Shown piece after piece: positions 22,159 to 34,100 of a stretch of DNA of 64,000 nucleotides (position 1 is its first letter; every line of letters starts with the position of its first letter). The stretch comes from Trebouxia sp. TZW2008 (Eukaryota > Chlorophyta > Trebouxiophyceae > Trebouxiales > Trebouxiaceae). The notes under the pieces are model-generated. The model searched no databases and was not told the origin of the DNA. It was given only the letters and a program-made list of their open reading frames with translations. The stretch lies in the NCBI GenBank assembly GCA_002118135.1, contig BDIU01000201.1, positions 248,001 through 312,000 of the forward strand, in the 5' to 3' direction. Both the position numbers and the translations under genes were made by a program.

Positions 22159-25100
22159 ATGCCTGAAGCAGCAAGTCACACGCTAGGCTCCAAAGTATGG
22201 ATCAACGATTCGTCAGAAGGCTGGGTCAAGGGCGACGTAGTCAAGGTGGAGCAAGGCAGCTTGAAAGTCAGCACAGAAAAGGGCAGCATAAGAGCATACA
22301 AACCAGAAGAATGCCCCTTGCAAAATCCTCACACAGCAGGAGGAGTGGAGGTGTGTCAGCAACTCTGCACCACAGGCTCACTCCACTGCAGACTGCAAGC
22401 ACTTGATGTTCAGCGCTTAATCAGCTGTGACTCATGCTGCTTGCTGAAAAGGCAATCTTGTGGAAAGTGACACTTCTCCCAGTTACGCATCAGCATCTGA
22501 CGCTGCATACAGGACATGACAACGCTGTCATACCTCAACGAGCCAGGCGTGCTGTGGAACCTGAAAGCTAGATATCAGCTGGACGGCATTTACACTTACA
22601 CTGGCTCTATATTGATAGCAGTGAACCCGTTTGCCTCCCTGCCATTGCTGTATGGGCAGCACATGATGGAGCAGTACAAGGGCAGACCGCTGGGGGAGCT
22701 GTCACCACACGTCTATGCCATTGCTGATGCTGCGTTTAAGCAGATGCGCAAGGACAACAAGAGCCAGTCGATCCTGGTGTGGCATTTCCATTCACACGCC
22801 CAATGCAAGCCTGGCTGTCACATGCAATAAACGAGTTTCGACCACGCTGAGAAGTTCTGTGTTATCACCTGTTGGGTTGCCATGACAATGCATCCGTTGA
22901 AAGAACAGAGAATTCAACGCCGTCAGGCGTCATGACAATACTTTTATACACTGTTTGATGTACTCATTGATTGAACGAATGAGTGATTGATTGAAACACT
23001 GAAACTTGCCAGCAGTCATTTCTGCATCGGCTGCAACCTGCTTTGTGCATCTTCTGCAGGTCAGTGGTGAAAGTGGGGCTGGCAAGACAGAAACCAGTAA
23101 GCTGATCATGAAATATCTGGCTTGGATGGGGAATGGTGGGAAAGAGGAGGGTGCCCCTGGTGTTGAGCAGCAGGTGCATTATCTCCTCTTCGTAAATAGT
23201 ACTTGCCATCAGCAGCTCTTTCTGCTAGCCATGCAAGAGCCAATTGTCAGCAATGCTCATGTCTGTTCACATCCTGCCAGAGTCTCCTGTTGGCTACCTC
23301 GCATGACATGGGCAGCATTGTCGCCTAGAGTTATTGATGCCTTGATGTGTCCATGGGCTCATGCTGAAGAATGAAAAGGACATGATAGCGCATGTGACAT
23401 CAGCATCTCAGCAGTGTCATGCATATGACTGCCTGCTAGACATCTTTCCAGTAACCATGCATATTTTCTTGTCACAGCATGAGCTTGTTTGCATGTTTCT
23501 CGCCTATTTTGCTGGGCACTGCTGTATATCTGATGCAGAATGTGCGTTGTAAGTGTGACATGTGCGGTCAGGTGCTTGAGTCCAACCCTCTTTTAGAGGC
23601 CTTTGGCAATGCCAAAACAACCAGAAATGACAACTCGTCCCGGTTTGGAAAGTTTGTTGAGCTCCAGTTCAACAAAGCAGGCAGAATTAGCGGGGCAGCA
23701 GTCAGAACATACTTGTTGGAGAGATCCCGTGTTGTGCAGCTCACAGATCCAGAGCGCAATTACCATGTCTTCTACCAGGTCAGCGTGTTTCCAGCTTCAG
23801 CATGCTCATAGATGCATGCATTACTCTACACAGCTCACATAGCTCATGTTTGCCTTTGCAAAACGCTGCATCAGATTGGCAAACTTGTTGAAGTACGCGG
23901 CCTATCCTTTGTTTTGCAAAGGGTCGCATCAATTTGCCAAAACCAATTTTTGCCATCAGCAAGGGCTCTGCTGCTGGCAATGCTGGCTTGACACTACACA
24001 CCCAACTCTGTTGGCATGTACAACACAGACGCATTGCCAATGAGTGACTGTGCTGTGCGCATGTCAGCAGTGGCAAGTTGTTGCAAGGGCACAACCTGGA
24101 TTTGCAGTTATGTGATGGAGCCAGCTCTGCTGAGAAGGAGAGGTGGAGCCTGAAAGCGCCTCAAGAGTTCCATTACTTGAACCAGTCCACCTGCTATACT
24201 CTGCCGCGTGTCAGCAATGCTGAGGAATATAGGGTAAGGCTCCCATGTTGACACGCGTCTGCCGCCCTGCCCCACTTTCCCCCCCCCTTCTGACCCACAC
24301 ACACCCATTGCCCCCCAATCCACATCTGACCCACAGAATGACTCAAACAGAGCCTGGGTGCTTTCATGGCTGCATCTTGAGATCTTGAGCAGACTTCACA
24401 ATTGTATGCACAACTGCCTGCTTTGCCTTATGTGAGCACACAGCACTTGCACTCGCTGTTTTGCAAGTACAGAAGTCAGCGGTCTCAGCTGCTGTTTGTG
24501 ATTGTTTCCCTGATCTCAGCCTGCACTCCAAAGCATCGCCAGCAGCATTGTTCAGCAAGGTTGTGGCCCTGCAGCACACCAGACGAGCCATGACGAATGT
24601 GGGTATCTCAGAGGAGGAGCAGGACGCAGTTTTCCAGCTCGTGGCAACAGTCCTGCACGCGGGCAACCTGGAATTCACAGAAGCTGGGGAGCATGACAGC
24701 TCAGAAGTCACTGACTCGTCAGCAGCTTCGCTGGACGCTGCTGCGAGGCTGCTTGGGGTGCAGCCAGATGGCCTGGCGAGGGCACTGACTACTCGCACCA
24801 GACAGACTGTAGACGGTCAGTTTTGACACAATTTTTCAATAATGCATGCACACGCAGTACATAATGCACAGGCCTAGCAAGTCTCAACTGAATGCTTGTG
24901 AGTCAAATAATGCCCCTCTGGAATGCAGCCATGGCATTGGCTATGACAACTCGCAGCAGACAGACTGTAGCCGGTCAGCTTGAGCATACCCATTGCCAAA
25001 CATGCATGCATCCGTTGATTAATAGCATCAGACACATCGTTGACGGTCAGCTTCAGCACACCCTTTGTCAGTCATGCATACACACCAAGTACAAACCAAG

Positions 25101-28100
25101 CACTCGAGAGCTGACAACTTGAACCAGACAGATTGAAGACAGTCAGTTTCAGCATACCCTTTGCCGATAATGGTCACATGCCAAGTACACAAGGCGCAGG
25201 CACAGCACATGTCAACCGAATGTTTGTGAGTCCCAAAATGCTCCTGACTTGACCTCAGCAAATGTAGCAACAGGCCCACACTTGACTCAGGAAAGTGTAA
25301 AACATGCTCATGATTTTGTGGAAGTGTGGTCAATTTCTGCTGCTTGGCAGCATGCCTCTTTCTGGTGCATGCCTTCTTCACACTGCCAGGAATGTTCAAA
25401 AGCACCAAATAGCACTGATGCCCGTGTACATACCAGTCCATTTCATGCCAGACGATGACATTATCTGAACTTCATGTCTGCTGTAGGTCCCATTGTCAGT
25501 CCTATCAATGTTGCTGCTGCTTTGGACAACCGGGACTCATTGGCAAAGACCATCTACTCCAAGATGTTTGACTGGCTTGTGACCAAGATCAACTCAGCAA
25601 TCGGTCAAGATGCCACCGCCCCGACGCTTGTGGGTGTCCTGGACATCTACGGGTTCGAGTGCTTCAAGGAGAATGACTTTGAGCAGTTCTGCATCAACCT
25701 GGCCAATGAGAAGCTGCAGCAGCATTTCAACCAGCATGTGTTCAAGATGGAGCAGGTATGCAGGCTTCGTCTGCAATGCATAAGCAAGTGTTCAGGTTGG
25801 CACAGGACCTCAGTAGTTGAAGACAGTTGATTGTTCCAGTACATACCTGACTGGGCCTTCTGAGCCTGCCTAACATGCGTTCTGAATGATATGAACAAAT
25901 GCATGCTTCTTATCTGCAGTGCAACCCGCTAATTGACAGGCAATCTCTTGACCATAGGCTGCTGCAATGCACCTTGCTGTCATGGCATTGACAAGCAAAG
26001 CTCCCAGAATGGTTTACTAGTGTATTCTTGCATGAGTTGAGCTCCCTAACATGTCAAAACTTCTGGCTGCTCTGTGACTAGCTGTGAGTACTGCCATTTC
26101 AGGATTTGCTTCAACCAAGCCTTTGTTTTTGTGGCCTCAGTGAAAGCCTGGAGATGGCACTGGCCCAGCTTAGCACTTGCGCAGTCCAATGTGTAGTTAC
26201 CTTGCAGTACGTCTCTCCCAGAATGGGAACTGTATGTTGCAGGCTGAGTATGAGCGGGAAGCCATTGACTGGAGCTACATTGAGTTTGTGGACAATCAAG
26301 ATGTGCTGGATCTGATTGAGAAGAAGCTTGGCATCCTAGATCTGCTGGATGAGCAGTGCCGCTTCCCAAAGGTGAGATCTCTGAAAATAACGTTTTCTGC
26401 TCATTTGCTGCAGCTATTGAGAATCTGCTCATATCGTTTGCCACGCGACCCCATCTGCAACTCGCAGCAAGCATGCTCGGCACACACTGTTTGCTGAAAC
26501 AAGCAAACTCGGCTGCAACCCATCCTGCTAGCTAGAAGATGCCTCAAATTGTTGTTACACCCTGTCAATGCTGCATGCAAGCCATCATGTATGCTGTGGC
26601 AACCTACTGCTGTGGGCTTTACAGCTTTTTCTAGTATCACATTGCAGCTTGTCAATATCCCTGACGTTTTGTTGTGAGTGCTGTGACAGGCTACTAACGT
26701 GGACTTTGCAAACCGCCTATATGGCTCGTCAGAGGTCACCACCAGCAAGCGCTTCTCCAAGCCAAAACTGTCTCAGACTGGCTTTGCCATTGAGCACTAT
26801 GCTGGTGGTGTGGGCTACAAGACAGACAACTTCCTTGCCAAGAACAAGGACTTCGTGGTGGCAGAGCACCAGCAGCTGATGCAGAATTCTGATCAGCCCT
26901 TTGTGCGCATGCTGTTCCCTGCTGAGCCTGAGGCGCCTGCTGCTGATGGCAATAAGGCAAGTCTCGGCACTGCCAACATTTACACAGTCGATGCCTAGGA
27001 TCTGTGGTGTAGTCCAATTGCAACATTGCAAGAGCCCATCATGCTGTGACAGCTTTTCCAATCTTGCCAGTAGTTGCTGCCATTTTGAAGAATATCTGTC
27101 CTGGGTCACTCTGTGTCTTTCGGAGCAACATAACATTGTTTAGAAATTGCTGTCAGCGCAGAGTGGCAGGGGCAAAATGGGGCAGGGCTATACGTTCAGC
27201 AGTGTGGGCAGCTGCTTTGACAGCAGCTGCTTTGTGTGCAGGCATTTGACTGACTTGAACAAATGCTCAACCCAAAACCTCTCCGTGCGATCTTCTTTCT
27301 TGAAGAAACCAATTGATTGAAGCTGCTTCAAGCAATCTGCTGTTCAAGTGAAATTAATGACTGCAGGGTGGGCGGGGCAAAGTCGGGCAGGGCTACAAGT
27401 TCAGCAGTGTGGGCAGCCGCTTCAAGAAGCAGCTGCAGGAGCTCATGGATGCCTTGCACCAGATGGAACCCCACTACATCCGCTGCATCAAGCCCAACTC
27501 CCTCAACAAGTAAGCCCGTGGGTGCAGGGCTAGGGTTGGCGTTCACATGTCTTGAGGGTCAGGGTTAGACTTCATGTGTCTTGAGCATCAGGTTTGAGCT
27601 GCATGACTCCTGAACATCAGGTTCAAGCTCCATGAGTCCTGAGCAATAGGACTGGGCTCTATGCGTTTTGAGTGACAGGATTGGGCTCTGTATTTCCTCC
27701 GGGTTACTGCTGTCTCATGATGCAAAGCATGTGTTCTGATGATTAGGCATATGCTTCATGTGTCCTGAGGTACAGCAAACATATGACTTTGGTGCAGTGT
27801 GAAGGCAGGCTGCAGTGCATTGCCCAACAAGCTGCTAAGACATGAGGCATATGCTGTCCGCTGTGTGTGTGTCTTGAGCCAGCCTGATGGGCACTCCATT
27901 GCAGCCTAATTGTACCCTGGATCAAACTTGGCATGTATTTATGCTGAATGCTATCCCAGAAGATCAGTTGCATACATGCGCAAGCAGGCAAATCATGCTT
28001 CAGGCAGCGTGTGCATTTATAGCTGGTGTCGACGCACCCTGCAGTTTTCAACTATGCTTCAGGCAGCATCTGCACATATGGGCTGTAGCCCGGGGTGAGC

Positions 28101-31100
28101 AACATCACCATGCGACAACGTATGTGGCACAACACCGAGGCAAATAGCAGTCTGAGCATCATGGTGCAGCTCACATTCAGTGTACCTGCACCTCGCTGCA
28201 TTTGAGAGGGACACTGCACTGCAGCAGCCGCTGCGCCACAAGGTCCCAACGCCATGTGGCATTTCAAGCTATCTGGATCTGCAGGCCGCTGCAGTTTGAG
28301 AACAACAATGTGCTGCACCAGCTGCGGTGTGGAGGAGTGCTGGAGGCTGTGCGTATCAGCTGTGCCGGCTTTCCCACCAAGACTTTCTATGAGGACTTTG
28401 TGGATCACTTCTGGAACCTGGTACCAGAGCTGCTGACTCATGAGCATGAGTTGAATGATCGAGCTCTGAGCCAGGCTGTGCTGAAGAAGGCCAATCTGCA
28501 GGGCTATCAATGCGGCAAGAGCAAGGTGGGTGCAACACTCCATCTTGCCCCTCAAAACTGACAGCCCTTCTTGCAGCTTTCCCCTTTCCCCATCCCTAAG
28601 GCTCTTCTGACTCCCCCCTGCCTTCCCCCTGCCCCTGTCCTTTTGCCCCTGCCTTGTTCAGACATGATGAGTCAGTAATGAGTGGATTCATTGCAGCAAT
28701 GACCAGACATCAGTCACTCTGACCGCCATACAGCATCTGTGCTCTGTATCAACCTTTGAGAATCCTGCGCTTGCTTGCGGATGTAGTCTATTCAACAGGG
28801 ATGCCATCTTTTGGTTTGTAGAGAGCAACTTATGTTGCAGTCAGTCAGGTGCATCTTAGACATGGAAAGAGCTAACACGTCTGCATGGTCTCCATCAGTA
28901 AAGCAAGGGTTGCTGACTCCAGGTGTTTTTGAGGGGTGGGCAGATGGCTGTGTTGGATACCATGCGCACAGACATCATGCACAAGGCTGCAGTGAACATA
29001 CAGCGGCATGTGCGCGGCTTTGTGGTACGGCGCAAGGTGCACCGCATTGTCAGGGCTGTCATCAAGATACAGGTGTGGCTCGACACTTCCTGACAGCAAT
29101 AGGCTTTGACTGCACTCCTGCTTGTGCAGAAGACTTGTCATTGTACACATGACACAAAGGACTGCATATGAAGGAGCAGCAAAGCAATGTATCAAATATC
29201 ACCGTGACATGGCATTAGGAACAGGGGGCAAAGGAGTCTTGCATCACAGCATCAACCTCGTCTTTTGCACACTCTGGCATGACATGGGCAGGTTATCTTG
29301 CAAGTCCAAGCTCTGAAGTGCAAGGAGGTTTTGCCTGGAGACAGCCAATGAACGAAGCAGTCGAATCTTGTCTGGACAAATTGCAGCTTGCAAACTTGGT
29401 GCTAATGGGATATCTTTTGTACGTTAGGCTGGAGCGAGAGGCATGCTAGCTAGGGCAGACGCCCGCAGAGAGCGTCGCTTGCAAGCAGCCATCACCATCC
29501 AGAGGAACATGCGCATGCTCAAAGCCCAACGCAGCTTCCTCAAGACCAAAGCCGCCACTCTGGTTGTACAGTCAGCCTGGCGAGGCCATGTTGCACGCTC
29601 TGTTGCCATGGACATCAGGTATGTACCAGAAGCTTGCTGACTGTCGATGTGTCTGGGGCTTCAGCCCTTTCCAACGAGTTCCTAACAGCGTGACAACACT
29701 GCTTGTGATAAATTGTCCTTGTGTGGCTCGTCATGTTGTTGACACTGGCAGCAATGCGCAGCCGTTCATCCTCAACATACCAAATTGATGCAAAAAGCAG
29801 CCTGATGAGTACATTGTCCCACACGTGGTCTTGTGATCCTTTCTGCCTTGTACAGATTCCATGCCTCACGCATTGTCATGACTCTATCTTGATTCGATGC
29901 AGGCAGCAAAGGGCAGCCCTTTGCATCCAGCGCAACTGGCGGAGGCACCGCGCCCGGCAGGCTTACCTGCTGCACCGCCGCCGGGTGGTGCGCCTGCAAT
30001 GTCTGTGGCGCAGCAAGATGGCTCGCCGTGAGCTGCGCAAACGCAGAGCCTCTCAGAGAGAGGCTGGCAAGCTGCTGCAGGTCTGTACTGCCGCTGTTGT
30101 ACATCTGCAGTGCAATGCATGTGAGAAGTAGGTCAGCATCGCTCTTGCATGTAATCTCAGCCGTTACGATTTGGGACGTTGCTATTTGGCAAAATTGGCC
30201 ATTGGGTACCAGCTATGCCTTACACTCTTTCTGATGCCATGCAGCAGACTCATTTTGAACAGCTGTGTTCTTGAACACTGTGACCCCTGTCATTGCTGCT
30301 GCTGCCGCCGCCGCTGCTGCTGCTGTTTGTACAGTGTTAAACTGGTGTGCAGGACAAGAAAGCTTTGGAAGACAGGCTCAAGGAGGTCCAAAACATCCTG
30401 GAAACCGTCCAGAACCAGCGCAATGAGCTGCGTCAGCAGTACAAAGAGGAGAAAACCAGCCGAGAGAGCCTCGAAGCTCAACTCGCCTCTGCCCGCCAGC
30501 AGGGCGACGCTGACTTAGCCTCAGTCAAGGAAAACGCCCAGCAGAATATCTCACAGTTGGAAGCAAGGCAACAAGCTGCAGATACTGCACTGCGAGAAGC
30601 TCAAGAGGCCGCTCAGACTAACTTGGATAGCGCAAACGCGGTGAAGGCCCGTCTGCAGAGCGAGCTAATTACTGCCCAGCAGAAGATGGCGTCCTTGCAG
30701 AAGGAGCGCAGTGAAGTAGAGAGCAAGGCTACAGCGGTCAGGGAGGACCTCATGAACCGCCTCAACAATGCGCTCAAGCAGGTGAGATAGTCAGCAGATC
30801 TCTCATCACGTTCAGGTTGCAAGGTTCAAGGCACTGTTTGGCTGGCAAGGCTGCGATTCTAGCTTGCATACAGGCCAGATTGCAACTGCATTGGAAAGGC
30901 ACAAAGATGCGTCTGATGTGATAGCATCCAGGCCATGCAGCATGTTGCTCCTTGCCTGACTATGGTGTGATGCACAGCGCACCAGGCATGCATGAACATG
31001 CTCACGCTGTCCTCTGCTCAATCTGTTGACTGCAGACGCTGTGCATTGATAGGCAAACCCACTTTGCCAGCATGACAATGACAGGGGTGGACAGATTGTC

Positions 31101-34100
31101 TTATTTTATACAGCATTGCTGCCTTGCAGAGGGATGCAGCACGAGAGGAAGCACTGCTGTCTAGAGAAGAGTTGAAGAAGCTGCAGCAAGATGTAGAGTC
31201 AGGTGCCTTGGTGCCCAGAGCTGCTGTGACAGCAGCTGAAGCAGCAGCTGCCTCTGCAGCTAGTGCAGCAGCCACTGCAGCAGCAACCTCTGCATTTGCC
31301 AATGCGCCGCCTGTTGCTGCAGCGCCTCCACCACAAGTTCAGGATCCAGGTGAATCAGCTTTGCCTGGCTGCCTGTTTGCTGATGCACACGCCAAAGGGC
31401 GTGACCAATTCAGCAAGGGTTTCTGCTGTTGCGTTGTGGCACTGCTTGGCCCTGACAGTTTCAGCGAACACCTGCAAATGTGCAGCAGGTGCGCCGCTCA
31501 ATATGATCAGCCGCCACGCTCTGTACGCAATGCCACTGCAGATACTGCCAGCTTATTTTCCGGGTCAAGTAACAGGTTGGCAATGCTGCCCTCAGGCACT
31601 TTGCCCTTTTCGCTAGGCCAGTCCAGCAAGCATGCTTGTCTGCACATACGCACCAATGCAATGCCATCATCATTGCTGTGACCACTGCAAGCATCAGCGC
31701 TGCTTTGAGCACCAAGGCCTGCAGTGATGCAATGAGATTTTGAATGTGCAGGCATGATAGCCCAGTCTCGGCGGTATATCAGTGCAGCAACCCCCTCTAC
31801 TCCCCCTCACCCCCCTGCTCACCCAGAAGCCAATGGGGATGCCCACCCTTCAGCCTTGGCCATGTCAAGCAGGGTCACCCCCAGTCCAGGTGTGCTGCAT
31901 TTCGTCAATACATCTTGTGTTATGTCAGGTTGCAGTGTGGTTTATATTGTTAGTCAACATCTCAGTATGCCTGAAACCAGGCACTATTGAAATGCAGGCA
32001 GACAGTCGACTCAAGACTCAGCTGCATAACAAATTGTCAACTTCAATGATTATCACATAAACAGCAGCTGCACCGCCCAGTTGCTCAGCTGTTCTGCAGC
32101 AAAAGGTTGCAGCAGCTGGCACCCTGGTGGATTCACCTTGTGCTGTCAAATTACTTTCAGCTGTGTGTGGCAAACACACTTAACATGGTTGGCCAAGAGC
32201 TCTCTGCATGGACGATGTGCAAGCTAACAATGCAACATTCCCAAATGAAGAACCCAGCTGCGTATTGTCATACCACTTTTCCTGTTGCTACTTGCTTGTT
32301 GCTTGTAATCAAGCAGCAAGGCAAGCGCTGTTCACAAAGGTGCTGCCTTCAGCTTGCAGTGCTTCTTAATACTGCTTGTGCTGCAGATGTTGTGCGCCTG
32401 TTGACAAAGAACAGTGGCTTGTCACCAGCAGACAGCTTCGGCACTGCTTGACGTTGCAGACAGCTTGGGCACTGCAACGTCAAGCATTGCCCACAAACCA
32501 CATGCTTACACGCTCATCCTGTGTCAAGATTGCCTAGCCTTGATTGCTTGTATTGCAGGTGTTGTGCGGCGGTTGACAGAGAACGGTGGCTTGTCACCAG
32601 CAGACAGCTTAGGCGCTGCGGCGTCAGGGACCCTGGATGGCATGTCGGATGTGGATCGCAAGCAGAGAGAGCTGTACACTCGCCAGCAGCAGCTGCTCAG
32701 GGAACAGCGCACTGCTGACCAGGAGAAGCTTCTGGCTACCATATCAGGTCTGTGCTCATTGATGATTTGAGTGGTGGGCAGCAGTTGTTATCAAGGTCAT
32801 CAAGGCGGCTTAGCCTGCAGTTTGTGTCTTTTGTGTCTAGCTTGCAAAACACTGTCTGTTGTGCTGCCTCGCTGTGCCCTGAGAGTATGCACTGCTGTGA
32901 TTGATTGGTGCACTGCTCACCAGGAAGAGCTGCTGGCCACCATGCCAGGTCTGTGCCAGCTGTTATCTGAAATAAGGAATTCGACTTGTGGTCATGGAGA
33001 GCTACTGATGACCTTGAGAGTCAGTGCTGGCTGATCACTTGACACGATGGCAGCAGTTGTTGGCGATGCAGCAGCTTATTTTGCAAGATTGCGATTGTTG
33101 CGCTGCCTTGTTCTGCCGTGCTAGTCACCACGTCAGGTCTAGGCCAATTGATGACTGGAGGGAATCAATTGCTATGCACTTTCTGCAGATGATCTGAGCT
33201 TCCATCAAGGCAGGCCAGTGGCAGCAGTCCTCATCTTCCGCAGCTGCCTTCAGTGGAAGGTTTTTCAGGCAGACCGTACAGTGCTGTTTGACAAGATCAT
33301 CAACACAATGGGCAGCCAGATAGAGCGGCAGCAGGACAACAACGCTTGCTTGAGCTACTGGCTCAGCAACACTGTCACCCTGTTGTACCTGCTGCAGCGC
33401 AACATCAAGCCTGCTAGTGGCGGCTCCTACAACTCACGCCTCAGGTGGGCTCCCTGCATATGGGCAAGAGCTGCTGCATCACTTGCTCTCTTCTTGCTTG
33501 AAGCTTGAAAGGCTTAGGTATTTCTGCTACTTTCCTTTCTTTCCAAGCTCCATGCTGCGTCTTGCTCTGTCAGTAGCTGCCCTCATGGATGCCAATAGAA
33601 CCTCTAGAATGTTTGTGTGTTACAATGTCAGACCCAGTCGACCCTGCCTATGCCACTGTGAATTAGCGCAAGGTGACCGGTCTGTTTCTGCTTATGAGCA
33701 TGCATGCTGCAGGGCATCTCCACAGCAGAGCCGGGGCTTTTTCAGCGGCAGCAAGGGCACCTTCACCTCCTTCTTCAGCAGGACGGGGCACTCTGCTGGT
33801 GGAGCCTCGCCAGGTGGTGACGCCTCCATTCATGGTGGTGCTGCTGGCCACTTCAGACAGGTCAGACGCTACCATTCAAGATTGCCCTTTTGTGCCGCTT
33901 AAAGCCCTCTCATCAGTGTGCTGCTCGTTTCTTGGGGCCCTGCTCAAATCTTTTGATCAGTGCAACATGTGGAATGTTGCATCAGGGTCACTTCACACAG
34001 GTCAGACCATACTCACCAGCTCAATGACCTCTTCAAAAGCTTCAGAGTGTGCTATTGCATTCAAGGCTGGTGACATTTGATCTTATTTAGTAGCTTTTTT

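Noticed and set aside
27555..27575. AGGGTTAG word resembling a plant-type telomere repeat
   Set aside because: It is a single occurrence inside a 29-30 bp minisatellite with a different consensus; there is no tandem TTTAGGG.
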